This document shows positions 32,689 to 45,197 of a stretch of DNA of 64,000 bases, one piece after another. Position 1 is the stretch's first letter, and each line of letters begins with the position of its first letter. The notes beneath the pieces were generated by a model. That model saw only the letters and a program-made list of their open reading frames with translations, was not told where the DNA came from and searched no databases. Source of the stretch: Henckelia pumila (taxonomy: Eukaryota > Streptophyta > Magnoliopsida > Lamiales > Gesneriaceae); NCBI RefSeq assembly GCF_033568475.1, contig NC_133123.1, positions 189,633,821 through 189,697,820 on the forward strand, read 5' to 3'. The position numbers were made by a program, and so were the translations under genes.

Positions 32689-35600
32689 CTATAGCCAACT
32701 AGTCATACTACGTAGACCCATTGCTTCGCGATGTTTGTCAAACAATGGTCCTGGCAATGGCTTAGTAAGCGGATCAGCGATATTGTCTGCAGAGGCCACT
32801 CGTTCGACAGTGATGTCTCCTCTTTCCACAATCTCCCGGATGATGTGGTATTTCCTCAGTACGTGTTTGGATCTTTGATGAGACCTTGGTTCCTTTGCTT
32901 GAGCAACGGCACCCGTGTTGTCACAGTACACCGGGACTGGACCAACAAATTCAGGAATGACGCCCAACTCTTGGACGAAATTCCTCATCCAAACGGCCTC
33001 TTTAGCAGCAGCTGATGCTGCAATGTGTTCAGCCTCAGTGGTGGAATCCGCTGTGGTGTCCTGCTTGGAACTTTTCCAAGAGACAGCACCGCCATTGAGC
33101 ATGAATACAAATCCAGAGGTTGACTTCGAGTCATCCACGTCACTTTGGAAGCTAGAGTCGGTATAGCCTTCCAATTTGAGTTCTCGTCCTCCATAGACCA
33201 TGAACATATTCTTAGTCCTTCGTAAGTACTTAAGAATGTCCTTCACGGCTTTCCAATGCATTTGACCAGGATTAGACTGATATCTGCTCGTGACACTCAG
33301 AGCAAATGCTACATCCGGTCTGGTAGATATCATCCCATACATGATACTACCTATAGCTGACGCATATGGTACATGTGTCATATTCTCTATCTCTGCATCA
33401 GTCTTGGGACACATAGACTTGGATAGAGAAACTCCATGACACATGGGTAGATGTCCTCTCTTGGACCCATCCATTGAAAACCGTTTCAATATGGTGTCGA
33501 TGTAGGTTGATTGGGTGAGTCCTATCATTCTCTTAGACCTATCTCTATAGATCTGTATCCCAAGAATGTAGGACGCCTCACCCAAATCCTTCATCGAGAA
33601 TCTACCTGATAACCATATCTTTGTTGACTGCAACATCCCTACGTCATTCCCAATGAGTAGGATGTCATCAACATAAAGTACTAAGAATGTCACCGCATCC
33701 TTAACTACTTTCTTGTACACGCATGGTTCCTCCGGGTTCTTGATGAAACCAAAATCTTTTATTGTTTCATCAAATTTCTGGTTCCAACTTCTTGATGCTT
33801 GTTTTAGACCATAAATTGATCTCTGAAGCTTGCATACCTTATGCTCGCTTCCCATGGATGTGAACCCTTCAGGCTGCTTCATATAGATTTCCTCCTTAAT
33901 GTCTCCATTAAGAAAAGCAGTCTTCACATCCATTTGCCATATCTCATAGTCATACCATGCAGCTATGGCAATAAGGATTCTTATGGACTTGAACATAGCA
34001 ACTGGTGAAAAGGTTTCATCATAGTCAACTCCTTGCCTTTGAGTATAACCTTTCGCCACCAATCGCGCCTTGTAGGTCAATACCTTCCCATCAGGCCCAA
34101 GCTTTCTTTTGTAGATCCATTTACACCCTATTGGAACAATTCCATCAGGAGGATCTACTAAAGACCAAACTTGGTTTGTATGCATCGAATCCAATTCAGA
34201 CTGCATAGCTTCAAGCCATAAATTTGAATCCGCATCAGAAATTGCTTCCTTGAAGTTTCTTGGATCACATCCAATGTCGGGTTCATCTTGACCCCCTTCA
34301 AGAAGAAGACCATATCGAACTGGAGGTCTAGAAGTCCTCTCTGATCTTCTAGATTCAGACGTGTCCAGCAATGGTTCCTGAGGTGTAGGATCGTTATTTT
34401 GTATTTCGGGTTCTTCTCGAACTTCTTCGAGTTCCATCATCTCGCCTTTCTTATCCAATAAGAACTCCTTCTCCAAGAAGGTGGCATTCCTAGAAACAAA
34501 CACCTTTGTTTCAGCAGGATAATAGAAATAATATCCGATTGAATTCTTCGGATACCCTACAAAATAACATAAGCTGGATCGACTATCCAACTTATCTCCC
34601 ACTGTCCGCTTCACGTAAGCAGGACATCCCCAAATCCTCAAGTACGAATACTTAGGAGCTTTGCCATTCCATAACTCGTATGGTGTTTTGTCCACTGCTT
34701 TAGTGTGGACGTTGTTCAACAACAATACCGCCGTTTCAAGCGCATAGCCCCAAAACGAAGGTGGAAGCTCAGTGAAGCTCATCATGGATCGAACCATGTC
34801 CAACAAAGTTCGATTACGACGCTCCGATACACCATTCAGCTGTGGTGTCATAGGAGGAGTCCACTGAGAGAGAATCCCATTCTCTTTCAGATAGTCCAAA
34901 AACTCGGTACTCAAGTATTCTCCACCTCGATCCGATCGAAGTGCTTTAATACTTTTACCTAGCTTGTTTTCTACTTCAGCCTTGAATTCTTTGAACTTTT
35001 CAAATGCTTCAGACTTATATTTCATCAAATATAAATACCCATACCTTGAATAATCATCAGTAAAGGTAATGAAGTAGGTGTGGCCATGTTGAGTCCCAAC
35101 TCTAAATGGACCACAAACATCTGTATGGATCAAATCCAACAGATTTTGACTACGCTCAGGTTTCCCCTTAAAAGGAGATTTAGTCATTTTCCCTTTTAGG
35201 CAGGATTCACAAGTAGGTAGAGAGTTAATATCAGACATATCAAACATGCCCTCTCCTACTAGCTTGTTCATCCTCCTTGAGGAAATATGACCTAGTCTAG
35301 CGTGCCAAAGGTTTGCCGTGTTTTGACTATCGATTTTCCTTTTGTTTGTTGTCGCCGGTTTATCAATATAATTTATTGGAACGTCTTTTAGTTTTAAGTT
35401 GTATAGATCGTTTTCAAGTTGTCCATTTCCAATCAAACATTCATTCTTGTAAATATTGCAAATCCCATTCACAAAATTGCAAGAATAACCATCTCTATCA
35501 AGCATAGAAATAGAAATAATGTTTTTAATTAAATCTGGAACAAATAAAACATCTCTTAATAATAACTTAAAACCGTTCTGCAAAATTAAACAAACGTCTC

Positions 35601-36602
35601 CTACGGCTGTAGCTTCAACTCTGGAACCATTCCGAGCCTCAGCTGGGTCTCACCCATTCTAAGCCTCCGACTTCTTGTCATCACCTGCAAATCATTGCAA
35701 ATGTGAGATCCACATCCGGTATCCAATACCCAAGAAGTAGTGTTAAGCGAAACGTTAATTTCAATATAGAACATACCCTTTGCAGTTCGCAACTGCTCAA
35801 GATATTCCTTGCAGTTACGCTTCCAATGTCCCGGCTTCTTGCAGTAATGGCAAACATCCTTGGATTTTCCATTGTTTGAAGCCTTTGTCTTTTGCTTCTT
35901 CTCGGGCTCGATTTTCTTGGGTGGGGCAGAACGTTTCTTGCCCTTCATACTTGGCCCCTTCTTAGCAGAAGATGAGGAGCCCACCAAGAAAACGGGCTTA
36001 TCCTTCTTAAGTGTGGATTCATATGTAACGAGCATATTGACCATCTCTTCAAGGGTGGCCTCTATCTTGTTCATATTAAAATTTACCACAAATCCATCAA
36101 ATGAAGAAGGAAGAGACAGAAGCAGTAAATCCACATTGAGTTCATGCTCCAACACCAAATCAAGGGTCGCCAACTTTTGTATGAGCCAAATCATTCGTAC
36201 CCCATGATCACGGACCGAAGTCCCTTCACGCATGCGGCACGTCATCAACTCCTTAACAGTTGCGAACCTTTCAGCCCTCGATTGAGCCCCAAAAAGTTCC
36301 TTGAGTTGCGCGTGAATGTCAGCAGCATTCACCGTGTCCTCAAATCGCCTCTGGAGTTCATCAGACATCGAGGCTTGCATATAGCATTTGGTCTTGATGT
36401 CATGGTCCCACCATGCATCAAGCTTGGCCAATTCCTCCGGACTTACATCAGCTGGTGCTTCCTTCGGAGGTGCTTTCTCTAACACGTAGAGCATTTTCTC
36501 CGAAGTTAAGACAATCTTCAACTTCCGGAACCATTCCGTATAGTTGGCGCCAGTCAACTTGTTTTGTTCGAGGATCGAGAATAAAGGATTACGCGAATTC
36601 AT
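32689..36602 (-). pseudogene. Copia Gag-Pol polyprotein, copy 2, with a one-base frameshift
   Basis: Nearly identical to 24991-28905, but one C is missing at about 35632 (three C in copy 1 at 27933-27935, two here). This shifts the frame just after the protease active-site region, near residue 324, and gives a 333-aa Gag-protease piece (35601-36602) and a separate 964-aa piece (32689-35583) with integrase, RT (YVDD) and RNase H. Other differences include RFLMKD to RFSMKD near YVDD and LHSM to LRSM at the end. Its Pol domains are otherwise whole. It could depend on copy 1 in trans, or be dead. Confidence 0.92.
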
Positions 36603-38503
36603 CGTATGAAATACTGAAAAGAAAAACAGACATATATCAATGATTGTTTAACAATTTACTAAGACATAAAATAGGCGAAATTTAATTTTATGAATCTCAC
36701 TCCCACTATTTTAACGTTTTCACCACCCTCTAGTGAAAACGGGAAACTTTTTCTTTAGTGAGAACATGGAGTCCAATTGACAAACTTATGGTCCCGAATA
36801 ATATCAGCCAACCATAATTCTCAAAAGGTAGAGCCCAATTGCTTCCAAAGCAACCCCCATGTATTTACCTCATGTCCAATAAGGGCCCAATAATATGACG
36901 CCGTTTAAAGTGACATGTCTAGATGACCCATCAATATTAAGTTGTGATGGACGGTCGCCATGTGGATCCCCCAATAATATGAGCCGATCCCATGGGAGTT
37001 CCACCCAACTTACAACATGTGTCGATCCAATGTACAGCTTTCCGACGGACGGGCCCCCCCAATAATATGAGCCGGACCGTATCCGCGGGTAGCATCACAT
37101 ACATTGACCGTTGATGGAAGGTAGGAACATTTAAACAAATTTAAATTTCCTTTATTTATCTTGATATCAATTTTAAATCATATTTAAAATGAGGGATTTT
37201 TAATTATAAAAATTTGTCTCATCAATTTTTCAAATTATTGCATGCTTGCCGGATTCACGCAATTATGTCTAAAACATGCATACAATCATAATATCATATA
37301 TTATATAGGATGATCGATTCCATTTCTAATTGACCCGTGGTTGCCAATCACGAGTCTTAGTCCAATCCTAGGTAATATGCAGTATGCAATGCAATCCTAT
37401 TACATTAGCTTCCAATTTACATTTCTTCGTCTTTATTGTCTGCTGGGCCCACCATCTTCAAATCTTGATCTCCCACTAAATCTAATGTATTTACAATAAA
37501 TAACAATGACAAGCAGGGGATACATTTTTAGGGGTGGGAACGGGCCATAAACCAAGCCCACTTTTATTACATATGACATTCATATCGGGCCATAAACCAG
37601 GCCCATTAATAAAACCAACAACAATAAAACAAAATGTAAATTCCTAACATACACCTACAAAATTGGTCATGGCAATCGATCATCCTTATCCAATAACATT
37701 TAATTCAAAATTAATTTATTGGATAACATGCAGTGGCAATTCAAATTTAAACAAGATAAAATCATATTTTATATATAAAATCATATTTTACACATAAAAT
37801 CATATTTTATCTCTATATCAAATAAAATCATATTTTATCTATAAAATCCAATTTTACAGATAAAATCATATTTTACTTAATATATTATAAGATCATATCT
37901 TATCATCAATTGTACCAAAAATAATTGATTTCAAAATTCAATTTAAGGATAAAATATTAAAATTTTCCAAAAATTCAAATTTATCCAAAAATTAATTTTA
38001 AAATTTACGGACTCGAACAATTCGATCCGAAATCTCGTGAACCAATCAAAAACAATTTTTGACCGGACCAAAAATAAAATTTTAACACATTAAAATTAAT
38101 TTTAAATAAAATATAATTTTTCCCGCGGGCCGCCCTGGACACTCCCGGGCCGGCCCGCACCCGGGGCGCGGGCCGGGAGCAGCCCGGCTGCCCCCTTAGG
38201 GCAGCAACAGTTGCTGCCCTGGCGGCGCCGTGCGCCGCCCTGGGCAGCGCCCAGCGCTGCCCTGGCGGCGCTGAGCGTCGCCCCTGGGCGACGCCGTGCG
38301 CCGCCGTGGGCGGCGCCGTGCGCCGCCCGGGGCAGCAACAATTGCTGCCCCACCGGGCAGCGATCCAATCGCTGCCCGGGTTTTGCCCCGAAAAAATTTT
38401 TTTATTTAAAAATATTTATTTTGTTTCAAAAACCGAGACTCAAAAATTTTGTACAATTGATTAATTTAATCGTTTGATCTGAGCAACCTGGCTCTGATAC
38501 CAC
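36603..38503 (-). other. Untranslated leader of Copia copy 2 with the same hairpin arrays
   Basis: It matches 28906-30806. The AATAATAT hairpins lie at about 36786-37080 and the AT-rich palindromes at 37755-37902. The GC-rich array at about 38121-38383 has a different unit composition: the GGCGGCGCC/GGCGCCGCC palindrome is gone and an extra GGCGGCGCCGTGCGCCGCC unit appears further right. Total length is nearly unchanged. Confidence 0.8.
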
Positions 38504-40371
38504 TGTTGGAAAACTGGCGTGTTCCCAGATCAATCACGATTGATACCCGGTGCAGCGGAAGTTTAAAAATTTTATCATGGAACAATTCCATGGTGTGGGT
38601 ATCAACCGTTCAACGATTAAATTATATTGTGTGTGTAAAATTCAAATAACAATTAATTAAATTTTACCTTCAATCTCGAAGCGAGATTATTGGACACCAA
38701 CAGAATTAATCTGCTCTTGTTGTCTCTCCCAGGAACTGATGAACTCCTTCAATCAGGTCCACGAATGGGGTTTAAATCCCTCTGATAGATTGCACTAGAA
38801 AATCTATCAGAAGTTTTTCTGCGAAGAGATTAAACGAATCTGATTCGTTATTCCTGACTGCAATTAAAAATCACAGACCGGAAATTCTCTGACAGAGCAA
38901 AGGGGGGGCGGCCGAAAATATTAGAGAGAGAGCTAGGGTTCGAAAATTTTTCTCTCAAAATAATGACCTGTAGTGTCTAATTTCTGTACTGCAATAACTT
39001 ATTTATAATGCAGGCCACTAACACCTTAGGGCCCATTAGTCATAAGTTGAGGCCCGACAAGCAAAGCCCGCATGTTCAGAAATTAATATAAAATTCATCG
39101 TGACTCCGATTGATAAACCGATTTTACCAATGTGCACAGAAACCATTTCTGCACATTTTAAAGTCAAGATAAATTTTCCTGAATCCGAATTCAGTGGTTT
39201 CCAAAAATGTCCATCCCTATGTCATTTTAGGAAATCCTACTCCCTTACTCTTATTTAAGAAGTCCAACTCCTTAGTTCATTAAATTTAACTCTTTAAATT
39301 TAACTATCTCAACGGGGATTAAAACTCCATTACACTGTGTGACCCTCAATGGTTCAGGGATACAGCTAGCCGTGGGCTCACAACTCCTTGTGACTCGGAA
39401 CAACACTTTCCGACTTGCCCAACGAATCATGGTAAAGCGCCTAGCAACATCGCCCCATGATTCCCTAGGTATCACTGATAGTGCCTACAAGAACCAGTAG
39501 ATTTTGGTTAGCGTACAGTACGGTCCCTTCATCCAAATATCCCGATCGAATCAACAACCATTGGTATATCGAGAGTCGCTCAAGATTCGATAACTATGCA
39601 ATACATCTTGAAGATCAAATTAGTGACATCGCATGTGCTACTAAGAAACCATTTCTTAAATCACATCAAGTACTCTGGCCAGAGATTTGTCACACTAATA
39701 TCTCCTCAGATCGCATAGGATATCCACACTCGCAAGTATGTGGTGAATCCTTGACAACAATGCATCGACTCCTATATGTGTCGTAACTGTACCCAATCTC
39801 GACACCTGATGACCCCCATAGAGTCGGTAAACGAGTCAAAGCACAGCACTAGCATATAGAGTCTCCATGATGTTTCAAGTCGTAAGGACTAATGGTGTAC
39901 AACCAAAACCGCGGACTTTATCCACTCGATAAGTGATAACCACTTGGAAAGTCCGGATAGGGTAGTTCGATTATTCATCCTATGAATATCCATTTGCATG
40001 CTTCGAACATCTCCATGTTCCCTACCAATGAAACGTGGTACTCCGCATCGCAAATGCTAGTCACAAACTCGAGCGATCCTTATCCTTATTATCGGACGGC
40101 TCAATCGACTAGGAACAGTTTAGAATATACAGTGACTATAAGATGTATTTCATGATAGACATCTCCATGTTCTACCACATCTTACATACACTATGGTATA
40201 TTCAAGGTCTTTATTAAAACAATAATAGTATATCACAATATAACAATATGAAGTAATATAAAGTCATTGCCATTAATAAAAGTGTAAATTACATTAAACA
40301 AAAGATTGTTTTTACAAAGAGTCATCAAAGCCCATAGCCTCAAGTTGGCTCAGTGGGCACCCACTCTTTCA
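38504..40371 (-). repeat. Copia LTR C (5' LTR)
   Basis: 1868 bp. Private differences from A and B are seen near 40062 (GTCACAAAC for GTCTCAAAC) and 40225 (AATAATAG for AACAATAG). It is followed by the right target duplication GTTGC. Confidence 0.92.
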
Positions 40372-43300
40372 GTTGCTGCCCATAACCTTAGGGTTAGGAG
40401 ATGAGAAGATGACGGTCATGACAAGATTCACACTAGTAGAAGCACCCTCTTCTTATAATGTCATCTTCGGGAGGCCGGCTATGAACGCTTTCAGAGTCGT
40501 GGCCTCAGCTTACCATCAGAAGATCAAATTCCCCGTGGGAGATAAGGTGGGAGAAGTCCGAGGAGATCAGCCTTCTTCCCGAAAGTTTTATGCCGAGACG
40601 GTTAAAGTAGATTACAAGAGGGCGAGGCAGACCGGGAAGGAGGGGGGCCAGGGAGGAAGAGAAGTTTGTTCCGTGGAGGAATCTAAGGGCGATTATGAAG
40701 AGGTGGAGCTGGTGTTCGGACAAGAAGGGAAATCTGTCAAGATTGCCCGGGACTCGGAAACAAATTTGGCCGAGCAATTGAAAAGCTGTCTCATCCGGAA
40801 CAAGGATGTGTTCGCCTGGTCTCAAGATAATTTGATGGAAGTTCCATCTCATGTCGCAGAGCATAAACTTAACATCACTCCTGGGTCCAGGCCTGTGCTA
40901 CAAAAGAAAAGACATTTCGAACCCGTGAAGGATAAAGTAATTGCTGAGCAGGATCAGGAATTATTACGGGCCGGGCACATTAAGGAGGTACAATTTCCTA
41001 CCTGGCTGTCCAATGTAGTGCTGGTGCCAAAGGCTACAGGTAAGTGGCGGATGTGTGTGGATTTTCGGGATTTAAATAAAGCTTGCCCCAAGGACTGTTA
41101 TCCTTTACCCCGGATTGATCAGTAGGTGGATTCCACGTCCGGGTGCGAACTTCTCTACTTCATGGATGCATATCAGGGCTATCATCAAATTCCTTTAGCC
41201 TTAGAGGATCAGGACAAAGTCAGCTTTGTCACGTCGGGAGGTACTTTTTGTTACGTGGTTATGCCATTTGACTTAAAAAATGCAGGGGCCACGTATCAAA
41301 GGATGATGGACAAAGTATTCCGAAAGTAAATGAGTCGGAATGTGGAGGTGTATGTGGATGACATACTGGTGAAATGCAAGACCCGAGATTGTTTTATTCC
41401 CGAACTGGAGGAAATTTTTGCCACAGTTCGGCAGTATGAGATCAAGTTGAACCTAGCCAAGTGTATGTTTGGAGTGAAAAGTGGCAAATTTTTGGGGTTC
41501 ATAGTGACTGAATGAGGGATAGAAGTAAACCCAGAAAAGGTGAAACTGTTGCAGGAGATGCCTTCGCCAACATCAATCAAGGAGGTTCAGCGCTTGACCG
41601 GGCTAATTATAGCCCTGACCCGGTTTATAGCTCGATCAGCTCATCGTAGTTATCATTTTTTCCAAGTGTTGCGCAAGGCCCAGAGTTTTGGCTGGACTGA
41701 GCAGTGTGAGCAGACCTTTCAGGAATTGAAGGGGCATCTGGCTAGCTTGCCTTTCTTGGTTAAGCCAGAGCCGAGGGAAAGGTTGTGGATCTATCTGTCT
41801 ACTACAGAGCAGGCGGTCAGCACTATTTTAATAAAGGAGGAAAAGGGAGATCAGAGGCATGTATACTATGTTAGTCATGCTTTGAAGGGGGCAGAAGTCA
41901 GATATACAGAAATTGAGAAGATGGCCCTGGCTTTGGTAATAACAGCCCGGAAATTGAGACCTTATTTCCTATCTCACCCGGTAACTATCCTTACTAACAG
42001 CCTCCTAGGGCGAGTCATGACTCATCTAGATGCCTCGGGGAGGCTTGTGAAATGGACAGTGGAATTAGGAGAATATGATATTGAATACCAGACGCGTAAG
42101 GTCATAAAAGCCCAGGCCTTATCCGATTTTTTGACAGAGGTGACCACTTTTGGTAAGGAATAAGTATGGAGAATATTTGTAGATGGAGCCAGTAGTGTTG
42201 GAGGCAGTGGTGTAGGGGTCATCCTGGTTTCACCCACCCAGGAGAAAATCAAAATAGCTGTGAAGTTGGATTTCCAGGCCTCCAACAACGAAGCTGAATA
42301 TGAGGCTGTGATAGCTGGGATGAAACAGGCTCGGAAAGTCGGGGCAAGTCATATTATAATATACTATGACTCACAGTTGGTTGCCCAGCAGGTGAAGAAA
42401 ACCTTATGTACCCGAGAGGAATTTGATAAAGTACTTCAAGATAATTGAGGAGCTCGGGGCCGGTTTCGTTACTTGAAGAATAGAGCAGATACCCCGGAAA
42501 GAAAATATGGAAGCAGATGCCTTGGATAAGAGAGCAGTCGCTGGGGAAATTGATGATACGGAGTCTCTGGTACAAAGAGAATTGGTGGCTGCCATAGAAG
42601 CCTTGGAGCCGGTCGTCCGAGAAGATACATGGATGGCCCCGATAATAAAGTACCTTGCCAATGGGGATCTTCCGGCAGACAAAGAACGAGCTCGGGTCAT
42701 GCGGAGACAGGCACCTAAATTTGCTATCCTGGGTGCTAGGCTATATAGGCGTTCCTATTAGGGCCCTTTGCTCAAATGCTTGATGGAGGGGGAAACAAAG
42801 TATGTTTTACGGGAAGTGCACGAGGGATTCTGTGGAAACCATGGGGGTTCTATGAGTCTGGCTCGAAGGGTACTGCTGTCAGGATACTGGTGGCCCACTT
42901 TGCAGGCTGATGCATAAAAAATGGCCCGGTCTTGTGAAGGATGTCAGAGGTTTGGCAATATGCAGCATAGCCGGTAAGTAATTTGAATCCGGTATGGGCC
43001 TCGTGCCCCTTAGATCAATGGGGTATTGACATAGTGGGACCTTTCCCACAAGCCCGAGCACAGAAGAAATTCTTGCTGGTAGCCATGGATTATTTTTCCA
43101 AATGGGTGGAAGCGGAGCCTTTGGCAAGGATAACATAGGGAGATGTGATGAAGTTTTTGTGGAAAAATATAGTATGCAGGTTTGGAATTCCCAGGAAGTT
43201 GCTCTCGGATAATGGAAGACAATTCCAGGGTCAGAAATTGGCAGATTGGTGTGAGGAGATGGGCATTAAGCAGGCCTTTACTTCAGTGGCCTATCCTCAA

Positions 43301-43854
43301 AGTAATGGTCAAACTGAGGTAACCAATCGTACTATTGTTCGATCTTTGCAGGCTCGGTTATACGGAATGGGAAAGGACTGGGTAGAGGAAATCCCAAGTA
43401 TACTGTGGGCTTATCGCACTACCCCCCCCACACTGCTACTCAGGAGTCACCTTTCAGTTTGGTATACGGTTCTGAGGCCATTTTTCCGGTAGAGATAGGG
43501 CAACCCTTAGCTCGGGTTATGGCTTATGAGGAATTGGAGGAAGGAGCCCGAGCATAGGAGTTGGATCTAATTGAAGAACGAAGGGGCAGAGCTGCTCGAA
43601 GAATGGAAGTTTACCGAGTCCGGGTGATGAAAGCTTGCAATCGAAAGGTCAAAATTCGAGAGTTTCAAGAAGGAGAGTTCGTATTAAAGAAAGTTAATCC
43701 AGCAGGGGAAGTGGGGAAGTTAGATGCCCGATGGGAAGGACCCTATAAGCTCATCAAAAGGGTAGGTATCAACACTTGGTATCTGGAGGATAATCAGGGA
43801 CGGCTACTCAAACGACCTTGGAATGCAACACATTTGAAGAAGTATTTTACTTAA
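40372..43854 (+). pseudogene. Tat Pol: end of protease, RT, two RNase H-like domains, integrase, with many stops
   Basis: Coding resumes at the right target duplication. Domains: end of protease (VIFGRPAMNAF, near 40465); RT with WRMCVDFRDLNKACPKD, MPFDLKNAGATYQRMM and YVDD (41351-41362); RNase H with YTEIEKMALALVI; a second RNase H-like domain starting FVDGASSVGGSGVGVIL (about 42176); integrase zinc finger (HEGFCGNH...CEGC, about 42819-42950), catalytic core with LLSDNGRQFQG and GQTEVTNR (43200-43330), and a C-terminal domain ending at 43854. From 40373 to 42448 the frame is constant but has in-frame stops near 41123, 41327, 41513, 42161 and 42446. Further frameshifts follow, before about 42507 and between there and 43561. 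Several stops could each come from one C-to-T change (CAA, CAG or CGA). Confidence 0.88.
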
Positions 43855-43899
43855 TTGTTGTAATTCATGATTCATTAATGAAATTATTTTATTCAAGCA

Positions 43900-45060
43900 G
43901 AATGACACTACTTTATAAGCTCGAGAGGTTCCATGCCCCGGCACTCTATAAGCCCAAGGCATATATCAGAACTTGGCATTATATAAGCCCTGAAGGTTCC
44001 ATGCCCGGCACCCTATAAGCCCAAGGCATATATCAGCCCTTGGCATTATATAAGCCCGGGAGGTTCCATGCCCCGGCACCTATTTAAGTCCAAGGCATTT
44101 ATAAGCCCTTGGCACTCTATAAGCCCGGGAGGTTCTATGCCTCGGCACCCTAAAAGCCCAAGGCATATATAAGCCCTTTACATTATATAAACCCGGAAAG
44201 TTCCATGCCCCGGCACCTATTTAAGCCCAAGGCATTTATAAGCCCTTGGCACTCTATAAGCCCGGGAGGTTCCATGCCCCGGCACCCTATAAGCTCTTGG
44301 CATTATATAAGCCCGAGAGGTTCCATGCCCCGGCACCTATTTAAGCCCAAGGAAATTATAAGCCCTTGGCACTCTATAAGCCCGGGAGGTTCCATGCCCC
44401 GGCACCCTATAAGCCCAAGGCATATAAAAGCCCTTGGCATTATATAAGCCCGGGAAGTTCCATGCCTCGGCACCTATTTAAGCCCAAGGCATTTATAAGC
44501 CCTTGGCACTCTATAAGCCCGGGAGGTTCCATGCCCCGGAACCCTATAAGCCCAAGGCATATATAAGCTCTTGGCATTATATAAGCCCAAGGCATATATA
44601 AGCTCTTGGCATTATATAAGCCCGGGAGGTTCCATGCTCCGGTACTTATTTAAGCCCAAGGCATTTATAAGCCCTTGACGCTCTATAAGCCCGGGAGGTT
44701 CCATGCCCTGCACCCTATAAGCCCAAGGTATATATAAGCCCTTGGTATTATATATGCCCGGGAGGTTCCATGTCCCGGCACCTTTTTAAGCCCAAGGCAT
44801 TTATAAGCCCTTGGCACTCTATAAGCTCGAGAGGTTCCATGCCCTGACACCCTATAAGCCCAAGGCATATATAAGCCCGGGAGGTTTCATGCCCCGATAC
44901 CTATTTAAGCCCAAGGCATTTATAAGCCCTTGGCACTCTATAATCCCGGGAGATTCTAGGCCTCAACACCCTATCATCCCAAGGCATATATAAGCCCTTG
45001 GAATTATATAAGTCTGGAAGGTTTCAGGCCCTGGTGCCCACTAAAGTTCCAAGCATTCAA
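43900..45060. repeat. Minisatellite of about sixteen units after the Tat pol
   Basis: A degenerate tandem repeat with subunits of about 55-75 bp that partly alternate in pairs. Each unit has AGCCCAAGGCAT, TATAAGCCCTTGGCA, TATAAGCCCGGGAGGTTCC and ATGCC(C)CGGCACC. CCAAGG and CCTTGG in each unit can pair across a TA-rich loop. I count about sixteen copies of the GGTTCCATGCC core. Open frames over it simply read the repeat and are not genes. Confidence 0.9.
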
Positions 45061-45197
45061 GCCCGAGATATTTACTATTTATTTTCGTAATGAAAAAGTG
45101 GGCAGGGGAGAAAGAGTATAGATACAAAGAAAAGTAGTTCGCATTAAAGAGAAAATTACAAGAGGAGGGGCTTCTACGGCCCAATTACAAAAGTATT

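Larger units (their letters stand above)
23115..40371 (-). mobile_element. Tandem Copia retrotransposon: three LTRs and two internal regions
   Basis: The 17,257-bp block is bounded by the 5-bp duplication GTTGC (23110-23114 and 40372-40376) and splits the Tat protease-RT junction cleanly. Order on the plus strand: LTR A 23115-24976, internal 24977-30806, LTR B 30807-32674, internal 32675-38503, LTR C 38504-40371. Both internal regions read on the minus strand with the domain order protease, integrase, RT, RNase H, which is Copia. The Gag (LTGANYTEWFRKLKIVL) and the LTR size suggest an Angela- or Tork-like lineage; that is uncertain. The copies are nearly identical over almost 7.7 kb, so the duplication is recent. 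Confidence 0.92.

Noticed and set aside
43900..45010. Several 60-80 codon frames rich in Pro, His and Ser
   Set aside because: They simply translate the minisatellite and repeat with it. The Tat pol has already ended at 43854.
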